Both the position numbers and the translations under genes were made by a program. Below are positions 1 through 9,335 of a stretch of 64,000 nt of DNA, one piece after another (the first letter of the stretch is position 1; each line of letters starts with the position of its first letter). The DNA is taken from positions 1,232,276 to 1,296,275 of the forward strand of contig NC_012883.1 of NCBI RefSeq assembly GCF_000022545.1, in the 5' to 3' direction. The notes under the pieces are model-generated. The model was not told the origin of the DNA. It ran no database searches and saw only the letters and a list, made by a program, of their open reading frames with translations. The stretch comes from Thermococcus sibiricus MM 739 (GTDB lineage Archaea > Methanobacteriota_B > Thermococci > Thermococcales > Thermococcaceae).

Positions 1-1254
1 AACCAACAAACTGAGGAATAAATAAAATAGAAGGGCTTTACCCCCTCTCATCCTCATTATCAATGTTTTAAAATTAAATACGACATAAATGATTAAAATG
101 AGCTGGATAAAGGCCTCTTTTACAAACAGTATTAAATAATCAAAGTTCGCATCTAATGGCCATTTAGGAAAAGGTATTTTGAAGTAAAGACTTCCAACAA
201 GAAGCCCAATTACCGTGAGACCTAAGTATAAGTAGTTCCTCATAGATTTTGTCGGAAATGCCAAAAACATGAAAAAAGGTATTAAAACAAAATAAGGCCG
301 TATTAAAGCCCCAAAAATGGTGATAAACGATAAAACCCCGGTTCGTTTTATTGATTTAGTGGTTTCTTCAGTAAACATTGCATTCAAAATTATTCCCAAC
401 ACAATTACAAGGATAAATACCTCAAATAGAGATTCATTAAAATTCTCAAGGGAGTGTCGAAAAGTAGGGGATGCGAAAGTAAGGCCGAAAACCAGAAAAC
501 CAAGTTCCCTGTATGACTTTGGAGCAATAAAAAATAATAAAGTTGCAATCAAGAATAACAAGAATAAATGAAGGATAAAAAGGGCCTCTTCACTGGGAGA
601 GTAGATACTGAAATAGAGGCCAAAAACCCATGTTAAAGGGGTCCTCTCCTTACCCAATAAAGCATCTTGAAACGTTGATCTTAAAAATCCTTCATCAATC
701 ATAAACAAATTGGAATTAAAAAACCAAAGAACAATGAGAGCTACTGTTGAAATATAGAAAAAATGAGTGTAGACGCCATTTTTTGAGAAAATGAAAGTAA
801 ATAAAATCACTAGCAAAATACCAATCAAAAAACTCCCATATACTTCCTGAGTTCTAAAGGCGTATTTTTGAGAGAAGGCCCTTTCAATCAAATACATATT
901 CTCCTCACTTCCAGTGAAAAACACCACATTATCAAGAACAATTACTGAAGGTTTCAGTGAAGCTTCATAAGGAAGACCCGTTAAATGCCAGAATTCCATC
1001 ATTTTTGAGTTTTCATACACGTTTCCTACAAGAACAATCGTATCTTCACCCTTTTCCTTGAATCTCGAGAGTTTTTCATCCAAATATTTGGCCCAAGCCT
1101 TAGAATATTCACTTTCACCTGGAAGTACATGGTAACTCCTTCCATTATCAAGAAAACTTTCAAAAGCTTTTTCATTTGGATAAAAGTCTAACTCTGCCGC
1201 TAAAACCGGCTGGAACATCAGCATCATTAGTAAGATTAGTAAAATCTTTTTCAT
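1..1254 (-). CDS. Multi-pass membrane protein, partial (3' end off the left edge)
   Basis: Reading the minus strand from ATG at 1254 gives about 418 open codons with no stop before base 1, so the C-terminus lies outside the window. The protein starts with a signal peptide (MKKILLILLMMLMFQPVLAA), followed by an exposed domain of roughly 120 residues. After that come many hydrophobic segments separated by short charged loops, so it is an integral membrane protein. The first long loop after the first internal membrane segments contains an Asp-Glu pair (FMIDEGFL). That recalls the acidic loop motif of GT-C glycosyltransferases, but this is only a topological resemblance. I do not recognise the family. 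It is followed by about 230 bp before the Mrp gene, which points the same way. Confidence 0.75.
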   Translation of the reverse strand, partial: MKKILLILLMMLMFQPVLAAELDFYPNEKAFESFLDNGRSYHVLPGESEYSKAWAKYLDEKLSRFKEKGEDTIVLVGNVYENSKMMEFWHLTGLPYEASLKPSVIVLDNVVFFTGSEENMYLIERAFSQKYAFRTQEVYGSFLIGILLVILFTFIFSKNGVYTHFFYISTVALIVLWFFNSNLFMIDEGFLRSTFQDALLGKERTPLTWVFGLYFSIYSPSEEALFILHLFLLFLIATLLFFIAPKSYRELGFLVFGLTFASPTFRHSLENFNESLFEVFILVIVLGIILNAMFTEETTKSIKRTGVLSFITIFGALIRPYFVLIPFFMFLAFPTKSMRNYLYLGLTVIGLLVGSLYFKIPFPKWPLDANFDYLILFVKEAFIQLILIIYVVFNFKTLIMRMRGGKALLFYLFLSLLV

Positions 1255-1351
1255 TTACGTCACCAAATCAGAGTATACCACCTTCACAACCCTGTCAAGG
1301 AATAAATAAAAATAAAAGGATTTAAGTTTTGCCCTCAAGCTTTAGGCTCAT

Positions 1352-1405
1352 TGTGATATGCCCCCCACCGTGAATAGCGGGGCTTTCAAAGGATAAGGCT
1401 TTCTA
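1352..1405 (-). mobile_element. Possible IS200/IS605-type end remnant (hairpin)
   Basis: Read on the minus strand, this stretch has the run CCCCGC-TATTCACG-GTGGGG, which folds into a hairpin with a G-U wobble pair only on that strand, preceded by GAAAG. Many archaeal IS605-type elements end in a similar C-rich/G-rich hairpin just before the 3' boundary. No tnpA or tnpB reading frame is present nearby. If the resemblance is real, this is a solo end left after loss or decay of an element. It could also be a terminator-like hairpin downstream of the Mrp gene. Confidence 0.3.
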
Positions 1406-1484
1406 TCTCCCCTCCCTGCTGTATCCCCCGTTTCCACCAAGGAAGACTTAGCAGCAATGAAAATTAAAGAGCAAAAACCCAATT

Positions 1485-2366
1485 TTACTCGCTTTTTGCT
1501 CTTTCTTCAAGTTTTTTAACAAGGTTTTTGGCAATTTCCATAAATGCCCTTGCTGCTGAAGTATCTTCATAAAGCACTATGGGTACTCCATTGTCACTTG
1601 CTTCTCTTGCCTTGGGATCAATGGGGACTTTCCCAATGAAGTCGACTCCTTCCTTTTCTGCGAGTTTCTCTCCACCGCCTTCTCCAAAGAGATCAATTTT
1701 ATTCCCACAATGCGGACATATAAGGTAACTCATGTTCTCAATGACTGCTACATACGGAACCTGCATTTGCTTCATCATGTTAACTGCTTTGCCAGTATCA
1801 AGTAAAGCAACTTCCTGAGGGGTGGTAACTATTATTGCTGCTTCCAAGTTTAAAGTCTGAGTAACAGTCAAAATTTGATCACCAGTCCCAGGTGGAAAAT
1901 CTATTATCATGAAATCTAAATTACCCCACTTAACATCTCCAAGAAGCTGTTTAATGGCCTTTGTAACCAATGCCCCTCTCCATATAATGGGTTGATCCTC
2001 AGGAACCATGAACCCCATACTCATGACTTTAATAGGGGTTGTCTGACCTAAAAAGTCGTTCATGGGAGGTATCATTTCAAAATGACCATCTTCAAGTTTT
2101 TCAGCTAAAACTTCAGCTTTGTCTACACCAAGCATCTTGGCCACATTAGGTCCATGAACATCAGCATCAAGAACTCCTACAAAATATCCCTGCTTTGCAA
2201 GGGCCGCTGCAAGATTTACTGCTACTGTGGACTTGCCTACACCACCTTTTCCGCTTAAAACTGCAATCTTATATTTCCATTGCTTCGCCTTTTCTTTTAT
2301 TCTTTGTGTAAGTGGATCCACGCCCAATCCCGGGACATTAATACTCGGTGGAGTTTTTATCGTCAT
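1485..2366 (-). CDS. Mrp/NBP35 family P-loop ATPase (Fe-S cluster carrier)
   Basis: This 293-residue protein has the deviant Walker A motif SGKGGVGKST (residues 38-47), the FPPGTGDQ switch region near 157-164, and a CPHC pair at 217-220. These mark the Mrp/ApbC/Nbp35 family, which binds a [4Fe-4S] cluster between two subunits and hands it to apo-proteins in the cytoplasm. The start at 2366 follows an AGGTGAT ribosome binding site. It lies just downstream of the POR/VOR cluster on the same strand. Those enzymes are rich in [4Fe-4S] clusters, so a supporting role is plausible but inferred. Length is normal for the short archaeal form. Confidence 0.9.
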   Translation of the reverse strand: MTIKTPPSINVPGLGVDPLTQRIKEKAKQWKYKIAVLSGKGGVGKSTVAVNLAAALAKQGYFVGVLDADVHGPNVAKMLGVDKAEVLAEKLEDGHFEMIPPMNDFLGQTTPIKVMSMGFMVPEDQPIIWRGALVTKAIKQLLGDVKWGNLDFMIIDFPPGTGDQILTVTQTLNLEAAIIVTTPQEVALLDTGKAVNMMKQMQVPYVAVIENMSYLICPHCGNKIDLFGEGGGEKLAEKEGVDFIGKVPIDPKAREASDNGVPIVLYEDTSAARAFMEIAKNLVKKLEERAKSE

Positions 2367-2476
2367 TTTTTATCACCTCAAATTTTAGGTTAATCTAAGA
2401 AAAGGTTCTCACTCTTATAAGCTTTGTCCATAAAATATACAGTGTTATACAAAAATGAATAACAAAAAGAAAAAGC

Positions 2477-3424
2477 TCAAAGAAGTTCAACTTCTTTGCC
2501 AAGTATTCTCCATACCTCTTTAATCTGGTTCTTGAGCTCTTGGATGGCTTCTGGCCTCTTGAAAAGGTGCTTAAATCTGCCTTGGATTTTGAGGTAATCC
2601 TCAATTGGTTTCTTGAACTTTCCATCTTTCGGGAATCTCTGGAACTTTATGTTGTAGAAATCACCATTTTCAATCTCAAATAATGGCCACAAACCACTTT
2701 CAATTGCTAGTTTTGCAATTTCGACAGTTTTCTCTGGCGGAGTCCTCCATCCTGGAACACATGGAGCTAATACTTGAACAAATGCCGGGCCATCAACACT
2801 TGCAGCTTTCTTCATCTTCCTGTAGAAATCATATGGGTCTCCAATGCTTGCAGTGGCCACATATGGGACTTGATGAGCCGCAGCTATAAGAGCAACCCAC
2901 TTCTTTGGCTTGTCTTCGCCAATTGAGTACTTTCCTGGAGGTGACGTGGTTGTCCATGCTCCGTATGGTGTTGATGAAGACCTCTGAATGCCAGTATTCA
3001 TGTAAGCCTCATTATCATACATAAGATAAACTACATTGTGTCTCCTCTCAAGCATTCCTGAAAGGGCTTGGAGACCTATGTCTGCTGTACCACCATCTCC
3101 ACCAATTGCAAGAATCTTTCCTTTTCTACCAAGTTTCTTCCATGCGGCTTCAACACCACTTGCCGCAGCTGCAGCGTTTTCAAATGCCACGTGAATCCAT
3201 GGGGCTTTCCAAGCTGTATATGGGAATACAGCAGAAACAACTTCCATACATCCTGTGGCTTGGGCAATAGCAAATGCGTTTGGATCACCATATTTTTCTT
3301 CCATAGCCTCACTAAATGCCTTTGTGGCAAGCTTCATCACTATAGCAGGGCCACATCCAGCGCATGCGGCATGACCCGGTGCCCAGTATTCGCGAGTTGT
3401 GATAGGGGGCTTTCTAACTGCCAT
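2477..3424 (-). CDS. porB: Pyruvate:ferredoxin oxidoreductase, beta subunit (TPP-binding)
   Basis: PorB carries thiamine pyrophosphate and an iron-sulfur cluster in the four-subunit POR, which oxidises pyruvate and CoA to acetyl-CoA and CO2 with reduction of ferredoxin. The TPP motif GDGGTADIG starts near residue 109 and ends with the conserved YDNEAYMN. Cluster ligands are visible as CAGC at 21-24, and other cysteines follow (for example GC at 58-59). I place the start at ATG 3424. An upstream GTG at 3433 sits inside the GAGGTG ribosome binding site. The last of seven cotranscribed POR/VOR genes, it lies 10 bp after porA. It closely resembles VorB in this cluster, as expected from an ancient duplication. 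Confidence 0.95.
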   Translation of the reverse strand: MAVRKPPITTREYWAPGHAACAGCGPAIVMKLATKAFSEAMEEKYGDPNAFAIAQATGCMEVVSAVFPYTAWKAPWIHVAFENAAAAASGVEAAWKKLGRKGKILAIGGDGGTADIGLQALSGMLERRHNVVYLMYDNEAYMNTGIQRSSSTPYGAWTTTSPPGKYSIGEDKPKKWVALIAAAHQVPYVATASIGDPYDFYRKMKKAASVDGPAFVQVLAPCVPGWRTPPEKTVEIAKLAIESGLWPLFEIENGDFYNIKFQRFPKDGKFKKPIEDYLKIQGRFKHLFKRPEAIQELKNQIKEVWRILGKEVELL

Positions 3425-3434
3425 CGTAATCACC

Positions 3435-4619
3435 TCACAAAATCTCCTTCCTCAATCCTATCCAGTTGACTTCTTCAACTTTCTCTCCATCAAGTGCCTT
3501 CTTTGAAATCTCGACAACATCTTCAAGGTTTTCAAAGGTGACATCTCTTCCTCCAAGGCCAATGATAAAGTCAAGCAATATTGGTTTCTCTTTCTCATTT
3601 ACAAGAGCTCTACCTGCATCTGCAAATACTGCTCCACCAATTCCAAAGCTTATATCCTTCTCAAGAATTGCCAAGACCTTTGCTTTCTTTGCTAATGCCC
3701 TGAACTCCTCAATTGGGAATGGCCTGTAAACGGTCATCTTCGCTGCACCGATCTTTAATCCCTCTTCTCTCTTCTTATCAATGAACTCCTTGAGTGTTCC
3801 AGCGAGTGAACCCATTGTGAGAAGAATTATCTCAGCATCATCAGTCTTGTACTCCTCAATCATGTGGTATCTTCTTCCGAACTTCTTCTCAAACTCGTCA
3901 AATGCCTCTGCAATTACTTGTCTCGCGTTCTCCATAGCTTCCCAAACGGTGAACCTTGCTTCCATATAGTGAGCTGGGAACCCAAGAGCACCTTGAGTAA
4001 TTGGCTTAGCTGGATCGAAGTAAGCATGTTTTGGTACATATTCCCCAAGGAACTCATCAACTACCTCTTGATCCGGTATTTCAACTGGCTCAACTGTGTG
4101 GGTCAATATGAATGCGTCAAATCCAACCATAGCTGGAAGCAAAACGCGTTCATCTTCTGCAACTTTGAAGGCTATCAATATCAAATCTAGTGCTTCTTGG
4201 TTATTTTCAGCATAGAACTGCATCCATCCGGTGTCTCTCTCACTTATTGTGTCTTGCCAGTCATTCCAAATATTAATTGGGGCACTCAACGATCTGTTAC
4301 CAATCGCCATAACAATTGGAAGCCTCATTCCAGCTGCAATGAAAAGGACCTCATGCATTAAGGCCAAACCTTGGGAAGCTGTTGCTGTAAAAGCTCTCAC
4401 TCCAGCAGCACTTGCACCAACACATGCAGAAATTGCTGAATGCTCACTTTCAACTTTTATAAACTCAGCATCCATTTCTCCATCAGCAACAAATTCACTA
4501 ATCTTCTCAGGAACGAGAGTTGATGGCGTAATAGGGAATGCAGCTACGACCTTAGGCTTTGCAAGTTTTGCTGCCCATGCAGCGGCTTCATTACCTTTCA
4601 TAACCTTTCTCATTGGCAT
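3435..4619 (-). CDS. porA: Pyruvate:ferredoxin oxidoreductase, alpha subunit
   Basis: PorA (394 residues) is the large subunit that supplies the pyrimidine-binding half of the TPP site. The family signature [10 protein letters not shown] lies near residues 27-36, and the ESEHSA motif near 57-62 supplies the conserved Glu. The stretch [13 protein letters not shown] is also characteristic of 2-oxoacid:ferredoxin oxidoreductases. It is about 40 percent identical by eye to the VorA protein encoded further upstream, and it sits 10 bp after porD. Length matches the known Pyrococcus protein. Confidence 0.95.
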   Translation of the reverse strand: MPMRKVMKGNEAAAWAAKLAKPKVVAAFPITPSTLVPEKISEFVADGEMDAEFIKVESEHSAISACVGASAAGVRAFTATASQGLALMHEVLFIAAGMRLPIVMAIGNRSLSAPINIWNDWQDTISERDTGWMQFYAENNQEALDLILIAFKVAEDERVLLPAMVGFDAFILTHTVEPVEIPDQEVVDEFLGEYVPKHAYFDPAKPITQGALGFPAHYMEARFTVWEAMENARQVIAEAFDEFEKKFGRRYHMIEEYKTDDAEIILLTMGSLAGTLKEFIDKKREEGLKIGAAKMTVYRPFPIEEFRALAKKAKVLAILEKDISFGIGGAVFADAGRALVNEKEKPILLDFIIGLGGRDVTFENLEDVVEISKKALDGEKVEEVNWIGLRKEIL

Positions 4620-4629
4620 TTATACCACC

Positions 4630-4947
4630 TCATTTGGTTTCTCTAACCATTTCAATTGCCTTGGTTGGACATTCATTTGCACAAATTCCACAACCCTTAC
4701 AGTAGTCGTAATCAAAAACTGGATAACTCTCTTCATCCAAATATATAGCAGGTTCTGGACAGAGTGTATAGCATATGAAACATCTAATACACTTGTCTTT
4801 GTCAAACTTGGGCATGAAAACTCTCCATCCACCTGTCTTGTTAACAACGCTACTTCCGGGAATGTAAACTATTGCACCTGTTGTCATCTTTTCACTATAT
4901 TCCTTTTGGACTTTCTCAATATCAGCTTTGAATGGATTTTCCGCCAT
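4630..4947 (-). CDS. porD: Pyruvate:ferredoxin oxidoreductase, delta subunit (2[4Fe-4S] ferredoxin)
   Basis: PorD is the ferredoxin-like subunit that wires electrons from the catalytic subunits to free ferredoxin. Two cysteine clusters are visible: C-x2-C-x2-C-x3-CP (CIRCFICYTLCP) and CKGCGICANECP. I choose the ATG at 4947, which gives 105 residues starting MAENPF, because GAGGTGG lies just upstream and the length then equals that of the Pyrococcus protein. A longer frame from 4986 would add 13 unlikely residues. VorD is a close paralogue with the same second cluster. Confidence 0.93.
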   Translation of the reverse strand: MAENPFKADIEKVQKEYSEKMTTGAIVYIPGSSVVNKTGGWRVFMPKFDKDKCIRCFICYTLCPEPAIYLDEESYPVFDYDYCKGCGICANECPTKAIEMVRETK

Positions 4948-5010
4948 ACATACCACCTCAAATGACTTACACTCTATTTCCCCCAAATCTTTTTATAAAA
5001 AATCTAAAAA

Positions 5011-5946
5011 TCAGCCGAAGATCTCGGCCTTCTTCTTAAGCTCTTCCCATTCCCTAAGCACCCACTCTTGGAGTATTTCCATGTCTTCCTTTGTCATGTA
5101 CTTAAATCTTCCTTGGAGCTTGAGGTACTCTTCAAGAGGCTTTGGCTCTTTCTTGGGCGAAGGCATGTTTAGCTTGTACTTTCCGTTTTCGTATTCGAAG
5201 AGTGGGAAGTATGCTGTCTGGACTGCTAAGCGAGCAAGTTCAATCGTTTTGTCTGTTGGGCTTCTCCATCCTGTTGGACAAGGTGCAAAGAGCTGAATGA
5301 ATGAAGGGCCTTTAATTGTCTTAGCCTTTTTGAGCTTTCTCATAAAATCTTCTGGGTATGCAACGCTCGCAGTTGCAGCATAAGCTGGCTTGTGGGCTAT
5401 AACTATATCAATAACCTTCTTCTTTGGCTTTCTCTCAAGGAAACGCTTCTTTCCGCCAGGAGTATTAGTTGTCCATGCTCCGTATGGTGTTGATGAAGAC
5501 CTCTGAATACCAGTATTCATGTAAGCCTCATTATCATACATGATGTACAATCCATCGTGACCTCTCTCAAGGAACCCACTTAATGCTTGGAGACCAATAT
5601 CTGCTGTACCACCATCTCCAGCCCATCCAACGACCATTACACCATCTTCGCCCTTAACTTTATATCCTTTTGCTTTCAGAGCAGCTTCAATTCCACCTAT
5701 TACTGCACCTGTGGTTTCAAAAGCTGTGTGGAATAGGGGAGCGTTGAAAGCGGAGTAAGGCCATGGCCCAGCTATGATTGTTGAGCAACAGGCCGGAATT
5801 GTAAATATTGTCTTATTTCCATATGCCTTAAGGACGTATCTCAATCCCAGAGCTGCACCACATCCTTGACAAGCTGTGTGTCCAGCATAAAAGTGCTCTT
5901 CAGCAGGAATTGTTAACTTCTTTTTCACATCAGCAGGAATTTCCAT
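5011..5946 (-). CDS. vorB: 2-ketoisovalerate:ferredoxin oxidoreductase, beta subunit
   Basis: VorB is the TPP-binding subunit of the branched-chain 2-oxoacid enzyme, which converts valine-, leucine- and isoleucine-derived keto acids to acyl-CoAs during peptide fermentation. It has CQGC near residue 27, the TPP motif [11 protein letters not shown] and the following [10 protein letters not shown]. The last stretch ([15 protein letters not shown]) is shared residue for residue with PorB. The chosen start, ATG at 5946, follows GGTGAAAACG. It lies 5 bp after the vorA stop, so translation is probably coupled. Confidence 0.94.
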   Translation of the reverse strand: MEIPADVKKKLTIPAEEHFYAGHTACQGCGAALGLRYVLKAYGNKTIFTIPACCSTIIAGPWPYSAFNAPLFHTAFETTGAVIGGIEAALKAKGYKVKGEDGVMVVGWAGDGGTADIGLQALSGFLERGHDGLYIMYDNEAYMNTGIQRSSSTPYGAWTTNTPGGKKRFLERKPKKKVIDIVIAHKPAYAATASVAYPEDFMRKLKKAKTIKGPSFIQLFAPCPTGWRSPTDKTIELARLAVQTAYFPLFEYENGKYKLNMPSPKKEPKPLEEYLKLQGRFKYMTKEDMEILQEWVLREWEELKKKAEIFG

Positions 5947-5951
5947 CGTTT

Positions 5952-7133
5952 TCACCTCTTCAAATGGTACCAGTCAATTTCTTTATCAAGCTCACCCTTT
6001 TCAATTATCTTTTTCATGTTGCTAGCAATTTTTCTCACATCGTTTACTGTTAAGTCTCTTCCCCCAAGACCAACGATGTAGTTCTTCATTATTGGGTTTG
6101 CGTCAGTGTTGTAGAGAATACCTTTAGCTTCATTGAAGAGAATTCCCTCCTGTCCGAATGAGAAGTTCCTATCAAGCACTGCGATTCCTTCTACACTCTT
6201 GGCTAGTTCATAAAGCTCTTCTCTTGGGAATGGCCTGAACCACCTTACTTTTGCAGCACCAACTTTGTATCCTTCACTTCTAAAGATATCAACAGCCTCT
6301 TTTACTGTACCCATAAGTGAACCCATTCCCATGAAGACTATATCAGCGTCCTCAGTCTTATAGAGTTCTATCATTTGACTGTAATCTCTTCCAAATTTCT
6401 CTCCAAATTCTTTGCCCACTTCTTTGATGATTTTCTTGGCTTCTTCCATGGCTTTTGCAATTTTATACCTAAATTCATAATAGTCAGCGGGCGTCCCTAA
6501 TGCACCAATGGAGAATGGGTTATCAAAGTCTGTCAATGAATATAGTGGCTTTCTTGGTGGAAGGAACTCATCTACCTCTTCCTGCTCTAGCATGTCAACT
6601 ATATCATAAGTGTGACTAAGAATAAAGGCACTTTCAATAACCATCACTGGAAGATTAACCTTCTCATGTTCGCCAATTTTGAATGCCATTAAAACACCAT
6701 CATATACTTCCTGATTATTTTCAGCATAGAATTGAAGCCATCCGGTGTCTCTTTGGGCTAGAGAATCAGTCTGGTCATCCCAAACGCTCCATGGTGGTGC
6801 CATTGCTCTGTTAACATCAACCATAACCACTGGAAGTCTTGCTCCAGCGGCCCAGTGAAGCATCTCGTGCATTAAAGCAAGACCCTGGGCTGATGTAGCT
6901 GTGAAAGTTCTTGCTCCAGCAGCTGATGCCCCTATACAAGCAGCCATTGCAGAATGTTCACTCTCAACTGGCACATATTCAAGATTCTCAACTTCTCCAT
7001 TAGCTATAAACTCAGCTATCTTCTCAATGATTGAAGTTTGAGGTGTAATGGGATAAGCGGCTACAACCTCAACTCTTGCATGTTTGGCAGCATAAGCAGC
7101 CGCATAATTACCACTTATAACTTTCTTAGGCAT
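5952..7133 (-). CDS. vorA: 2-ketoisovalerate:ferredoxin oxidoreductase, alpha subunit
   Basis: This 393-residue protein is the VOR counterpart of PorA. It has the AAYPITPQTS motif near residue 27 and the VESEHSAMAAC segment near 56. It is the expected partner of vorB and vorD on either side, and the whole block follows the order vorD-vorA-vorB known from Pyrococcus. VOR and POR share the gamma subunit encoded by porG, so cotranscription keeps both enzymes supplied. The start ATG at 7133 lies 9 bp after the vorD stop and follows GAGGTGAT. Confidence 0.94.
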   Translation of the reverse strand: MPKKVISGNYAAAYAAKHARVEVVAAYPITPQTSIIEKIAEFIANGEVENLEYVPVESEHSAMAACIGASAAGARTFTATSAQGLALMHEMLHWAAGARLPVVMVDVNRAMAPPWSVWDDQTDSLAQRDTGWLQFYAENNQEVYDGVLMAFKIGEHEKVNLPVMVIESAFILSHTYDIVDMLEQEEVDEFLPPRKPLYSLTDFDNPFSIGALGTPADYYEFRYKIAKAMEEAKKIIKEVGKEFGEKFGRDYSQMIELYKTEDADIVFMGMGSLMGTVKEAVDIFRSEGYKVGAAKVRWFRPFPREELYELAKSVEGIAVLDRNFSFGQEGILFNEAKGILYNTDANPIMKNYIVGLGGRDLTVNDVRKIASNMKKIIEKGELDKEIDWYHLKR

Positions 7134-7142
7134 TGTATCACC

Positions 7143-7460
7143 TCACTTTTCTTCCCTTACCATGCTTATTGCCTTGGTTGGACATTCATTTGCACAAATT
7201 CCACAACCCTTACAGTAGTCATAGTCTACTGCAACGTATCCATCTTCCTTAATGTAAATTGCTGGCTCTGGACAGAACTTCCAGCAAATATAGCACTTTA
7301 TACATTTACTTTCATCTACAACTGGCATGAAATTTCTCCAGTCTCCAGTGAAATTTGAAAGTGTAGTTCCAAGTGTTATTGGTGCTTCTGGATATTCATC
7401 AATAGATTTAAACATGATTTTTTTTGCATTTGCCTTCTTCTCCCTGAATAGAGTATTCAA
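7143..7460 (-). CDS. vorD: 2-ketoisovalerate:ferredoxin oxidoreductase, delta subunit
   Basis: VorD (105 residues) is the 2[4Fe-4S] ferredoxin-type subunit of VOR. The cysteine clusters are CIKCYICWKFCP and CKGCGICANECP. The start is a TTG at 7460, supported by GGGGTGAAT eight or so bases upstream and by the conserved N-terminus MNTLFREKK. The gene lies about 40 bp after porG and 9 bp before vorA. Paralogy with PorD is obvious in the second cluster. Confidence 0.93.
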   Translation of the reverse strand: MNTLFREKKANAKKIMFKSIDEYPEAPITLGTTLSNFTGDWRNFMPVVDESKCIKCYICWKFCPEPAIYIKEDGYVAVDYDYCKGCGICANECPTKAISMVREEK

Positions 7461-7500
7461 GATAATTCACCCCTTAAATGGATTTTAAAGGAAGGAAAAA

Positions 7501-8058
7501 TCAAAGTTCATAAACAACAGTCTTTTCGAAAGCTTCTCTTGCAGCCTTAGCGTTCTTTTCTCCAAGCTCTCCAGAGAATGCCTCTTTGATAGCCTCTTCT
7601 ACACTTTCAATCTTAACAATTCCCGTGGCCTTTGCAACTGCACCGAGGATTGAAGTGTTTGTAATTGGCAATCCGAGAATCTCTAAAGCTATTGTAGTAG
7701 CATCAACAAGGGCCAACTTAGCTGGTTTCTTTTTAAGTTTCTCAAGGACCTCTTCCTTGGTCTTTTCAGTGTTTACAATTACCAGTCCACCCTCCTTAAG
7801 ACCAGCAGTTACATCAACTGTGTCCAAGAGGGAAGGATCAAGAACAACCACTACATCTGGCTCATAGATTTGGGTCTTAATTCTAATAGGCTTTTCATCT
7901 ATTCTTGTAAATGCTGTAACTGGAGCTCCTCTTCTTTCAACCCCAAAGAATGGAAATGCCTGTACATATTTGCCTTCTAAGAATGCTCCCTCTGCCAAGA
8001 TGTTTGCAGCTGTAACTGCACCTTGTCCACCCCTACCGTGAAAACGAATCTCTATCAT
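7501..8058 (-). CDS. porG: Shared gamma subunit of pyruvate/2-ketoisovalerate ferredoxin oxidoreductases
   Basis: PorG is the gamma subunit used by both POR and VOR in Thermococcales. The N-terminus [15 protein letters not shown] holds the GRGGQG motif typical of this domain, and the [10 protein letters not shown] segment follows near residue 39. I select ATG 8058 (185 residues), the length of the Pyrococcus protein, because GGGAGG lies about 8 bases upstream. An adjacent ATG at 8061 is equally readable, whereas a longer frame from 8127 adds a low-complexity Asp/Asn tail with no homology. It is the first gene of the seven-gene operon ending at porB. Confidence 0.94.
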
Positions 8059-8165
8059 CATCTCTTCCTCCCAAGTTTTATCATTATCATTTTGGTCATC
8101 GCATTTATTTAGTTTTCGGTATGACAAGAGGTCATTTTCGACATATGTCTTTGAGTAAAAGTGAA

Positions 8166-8180
8166 CAATTTATATGTTTA
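8166..8180 (-). promoter_or_regulatory. Candidate TATA element for the POR/VOR operon
   Basis: On the minus strand this reads ACATATAAATTG, an archaeal TATA-like element about 110 bp upstream of the porG start. A second AT-rich candidate (ACTAAATAAATG, around 8103-8114) lies closer to the gene. The rest of 8128-8336 is a divergent intergenic region without further structure that I can see. The promoter of the phosphate permease gene (CTTTTTAATTTAAAATAA near 8303-8320) is on the other strand. Confidence 0.35.
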
Positions 8181-8357
8181 ATGAATAAACTAATACACCA
8201 AAAGACACAAAATCTGTCTTTATATTTGTAAAGAAGATTAATTCCTCCATCTTTTCTATAATGACTAAAATTATCAAAAACCCCAAGTGACGAGAAAGCT
8301 AACTTTTTAATTTAAAATAACCATACAGACTACATAATGAGCAAGAGGTGGGACCCT

Positions 8358-9320
8358 ATGGAGACACTGATCTTAGCAGCAATCGCAATAGGCTTTTACA
8401 TTGCTTGGAACATTGGAGCCAATGATAGTGCGAATGCCATGGGCACTGCTGTAGGTGCAGGCCTATTGAGTTTCCGACAGGCAACCCTTACCATCACAAT
8501 ATTCGTGGTGCTTGGAGCTTATTTAAAAGGATCAAAAGTCATGAAAACCATAGGAAAAGGCATTGTCCCTCCAGAGTACTTGTCATTAGAACTCGCAATA
8601 ATAGCTCTTCTTGCTGCGGGAACATGGGTAACGATAGCTACCATTAAAGGGCTTCCCGTCTCAACGACTCAATCAATTGTGGGGGGAGTTGTGGGAATAG
8701 GAATAGCAACTAATGCCCCTATAAAATGGGAAACACTTGTTAAAATTGCTGGTGCTTGGGTATTTTCTCCAATCTTAGCAGCACTTTTTGCCCTTATTCT
8801 GTTTAAATTCTATGGAAAACTTGTTAATGATATAAAGAGCCTAGGAAGAATTGAATTTCTTTATAAATGGCTTGCTGTTCTTGGAGGCTCTTACATGGCT
8901 TTTAATTTCGGAGCCAATGAAGTTGCAAACGCAACAGGTCCCTTAGTCGGAGCCGGGTTCTTTGACCCTAAAACTGCTGGAATGTTTGGCGCTCTCAGTT
9001 TGGCCCTTGGAGCGTTTACCTTTAGTTATGCTGTTATATACACTGTGGGTAAAAAGATAACGTCTTTAGGGCCTATATCTGCATTCTCGGCCCAGTTTGG
9101 CTCAGCCATAGCAGTTAGTTTAGCAAATATCTTCGGTCTTCCTGTAAGTTCAAGCCAAGCCATAGTGGGAGGAGTTATAGGTGTTGGGATTGCAAGTGGG
9201 ATGAAAGTGGAAAAAGGAATTATAAAGGATATAGCCATTGGATGGATAGCTACTCCTACTACCGCGCTCATAATAGCTCTTGTGATATTCAAATTGTTCC
9301 AAATTACTGGACTGCTCTAA
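8358..9320 (+). CDS. PiT-family inorganic phosphate permease
   Basis: This is a membrane symporter of the PiT family, which carries phosphate into the cell with H+ or Na+. The two duplicated signature motifs are present: NIGANDSANAMG near residue 18 and NFGANEVANATG near residue 195, at the heads of two inverted halves with about ten membrane segments. I prefer ATG 8358 (320 residues) over the upstream ATG 8337, because the ribosome binding site GAGGTG lies at 8346-8350 just before it. It is transcribed divergently from porG. No phoU partner is adjacent. Confidence 0.9.
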   Translation: METLILAAIAIGFYIAWNIGANDSANAMGTAVGAGLLSFRQATLTITIFVVLGAYLKGSKVMKTIGKGIVPPEYLSLELAIIALLAAGTWVTIATIKGLPVSTTQSIVGGVVGIGIATNAPIKWETLVKIAGAWVFSPILAALFALILFKFYGKLVNDIKSLGRIEFLYKWLAVLGGSYMAFNFGANEVANATGPLVGAGFFDPKTAGMFGALSLALGAFTFSYAVIYTVGKKITSLGPISAFSAQFGSAIAVSLANIFGLPVSSSQAIVGGVIGVGIASGMKVEKGIIKDIAIGWIATPTTALIIALVIFKLFQITGLL

Positions 9321-9335
9321 AAATTAAAATGAAGA

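Noticed and set aside
317-571. Plus-strand 84-codon frame
   Set aside because: It lies inside the minus-strand membrane-protein gene (1-1254), which is open for about 418 codons with a signal peptide; this frame is a shadow.
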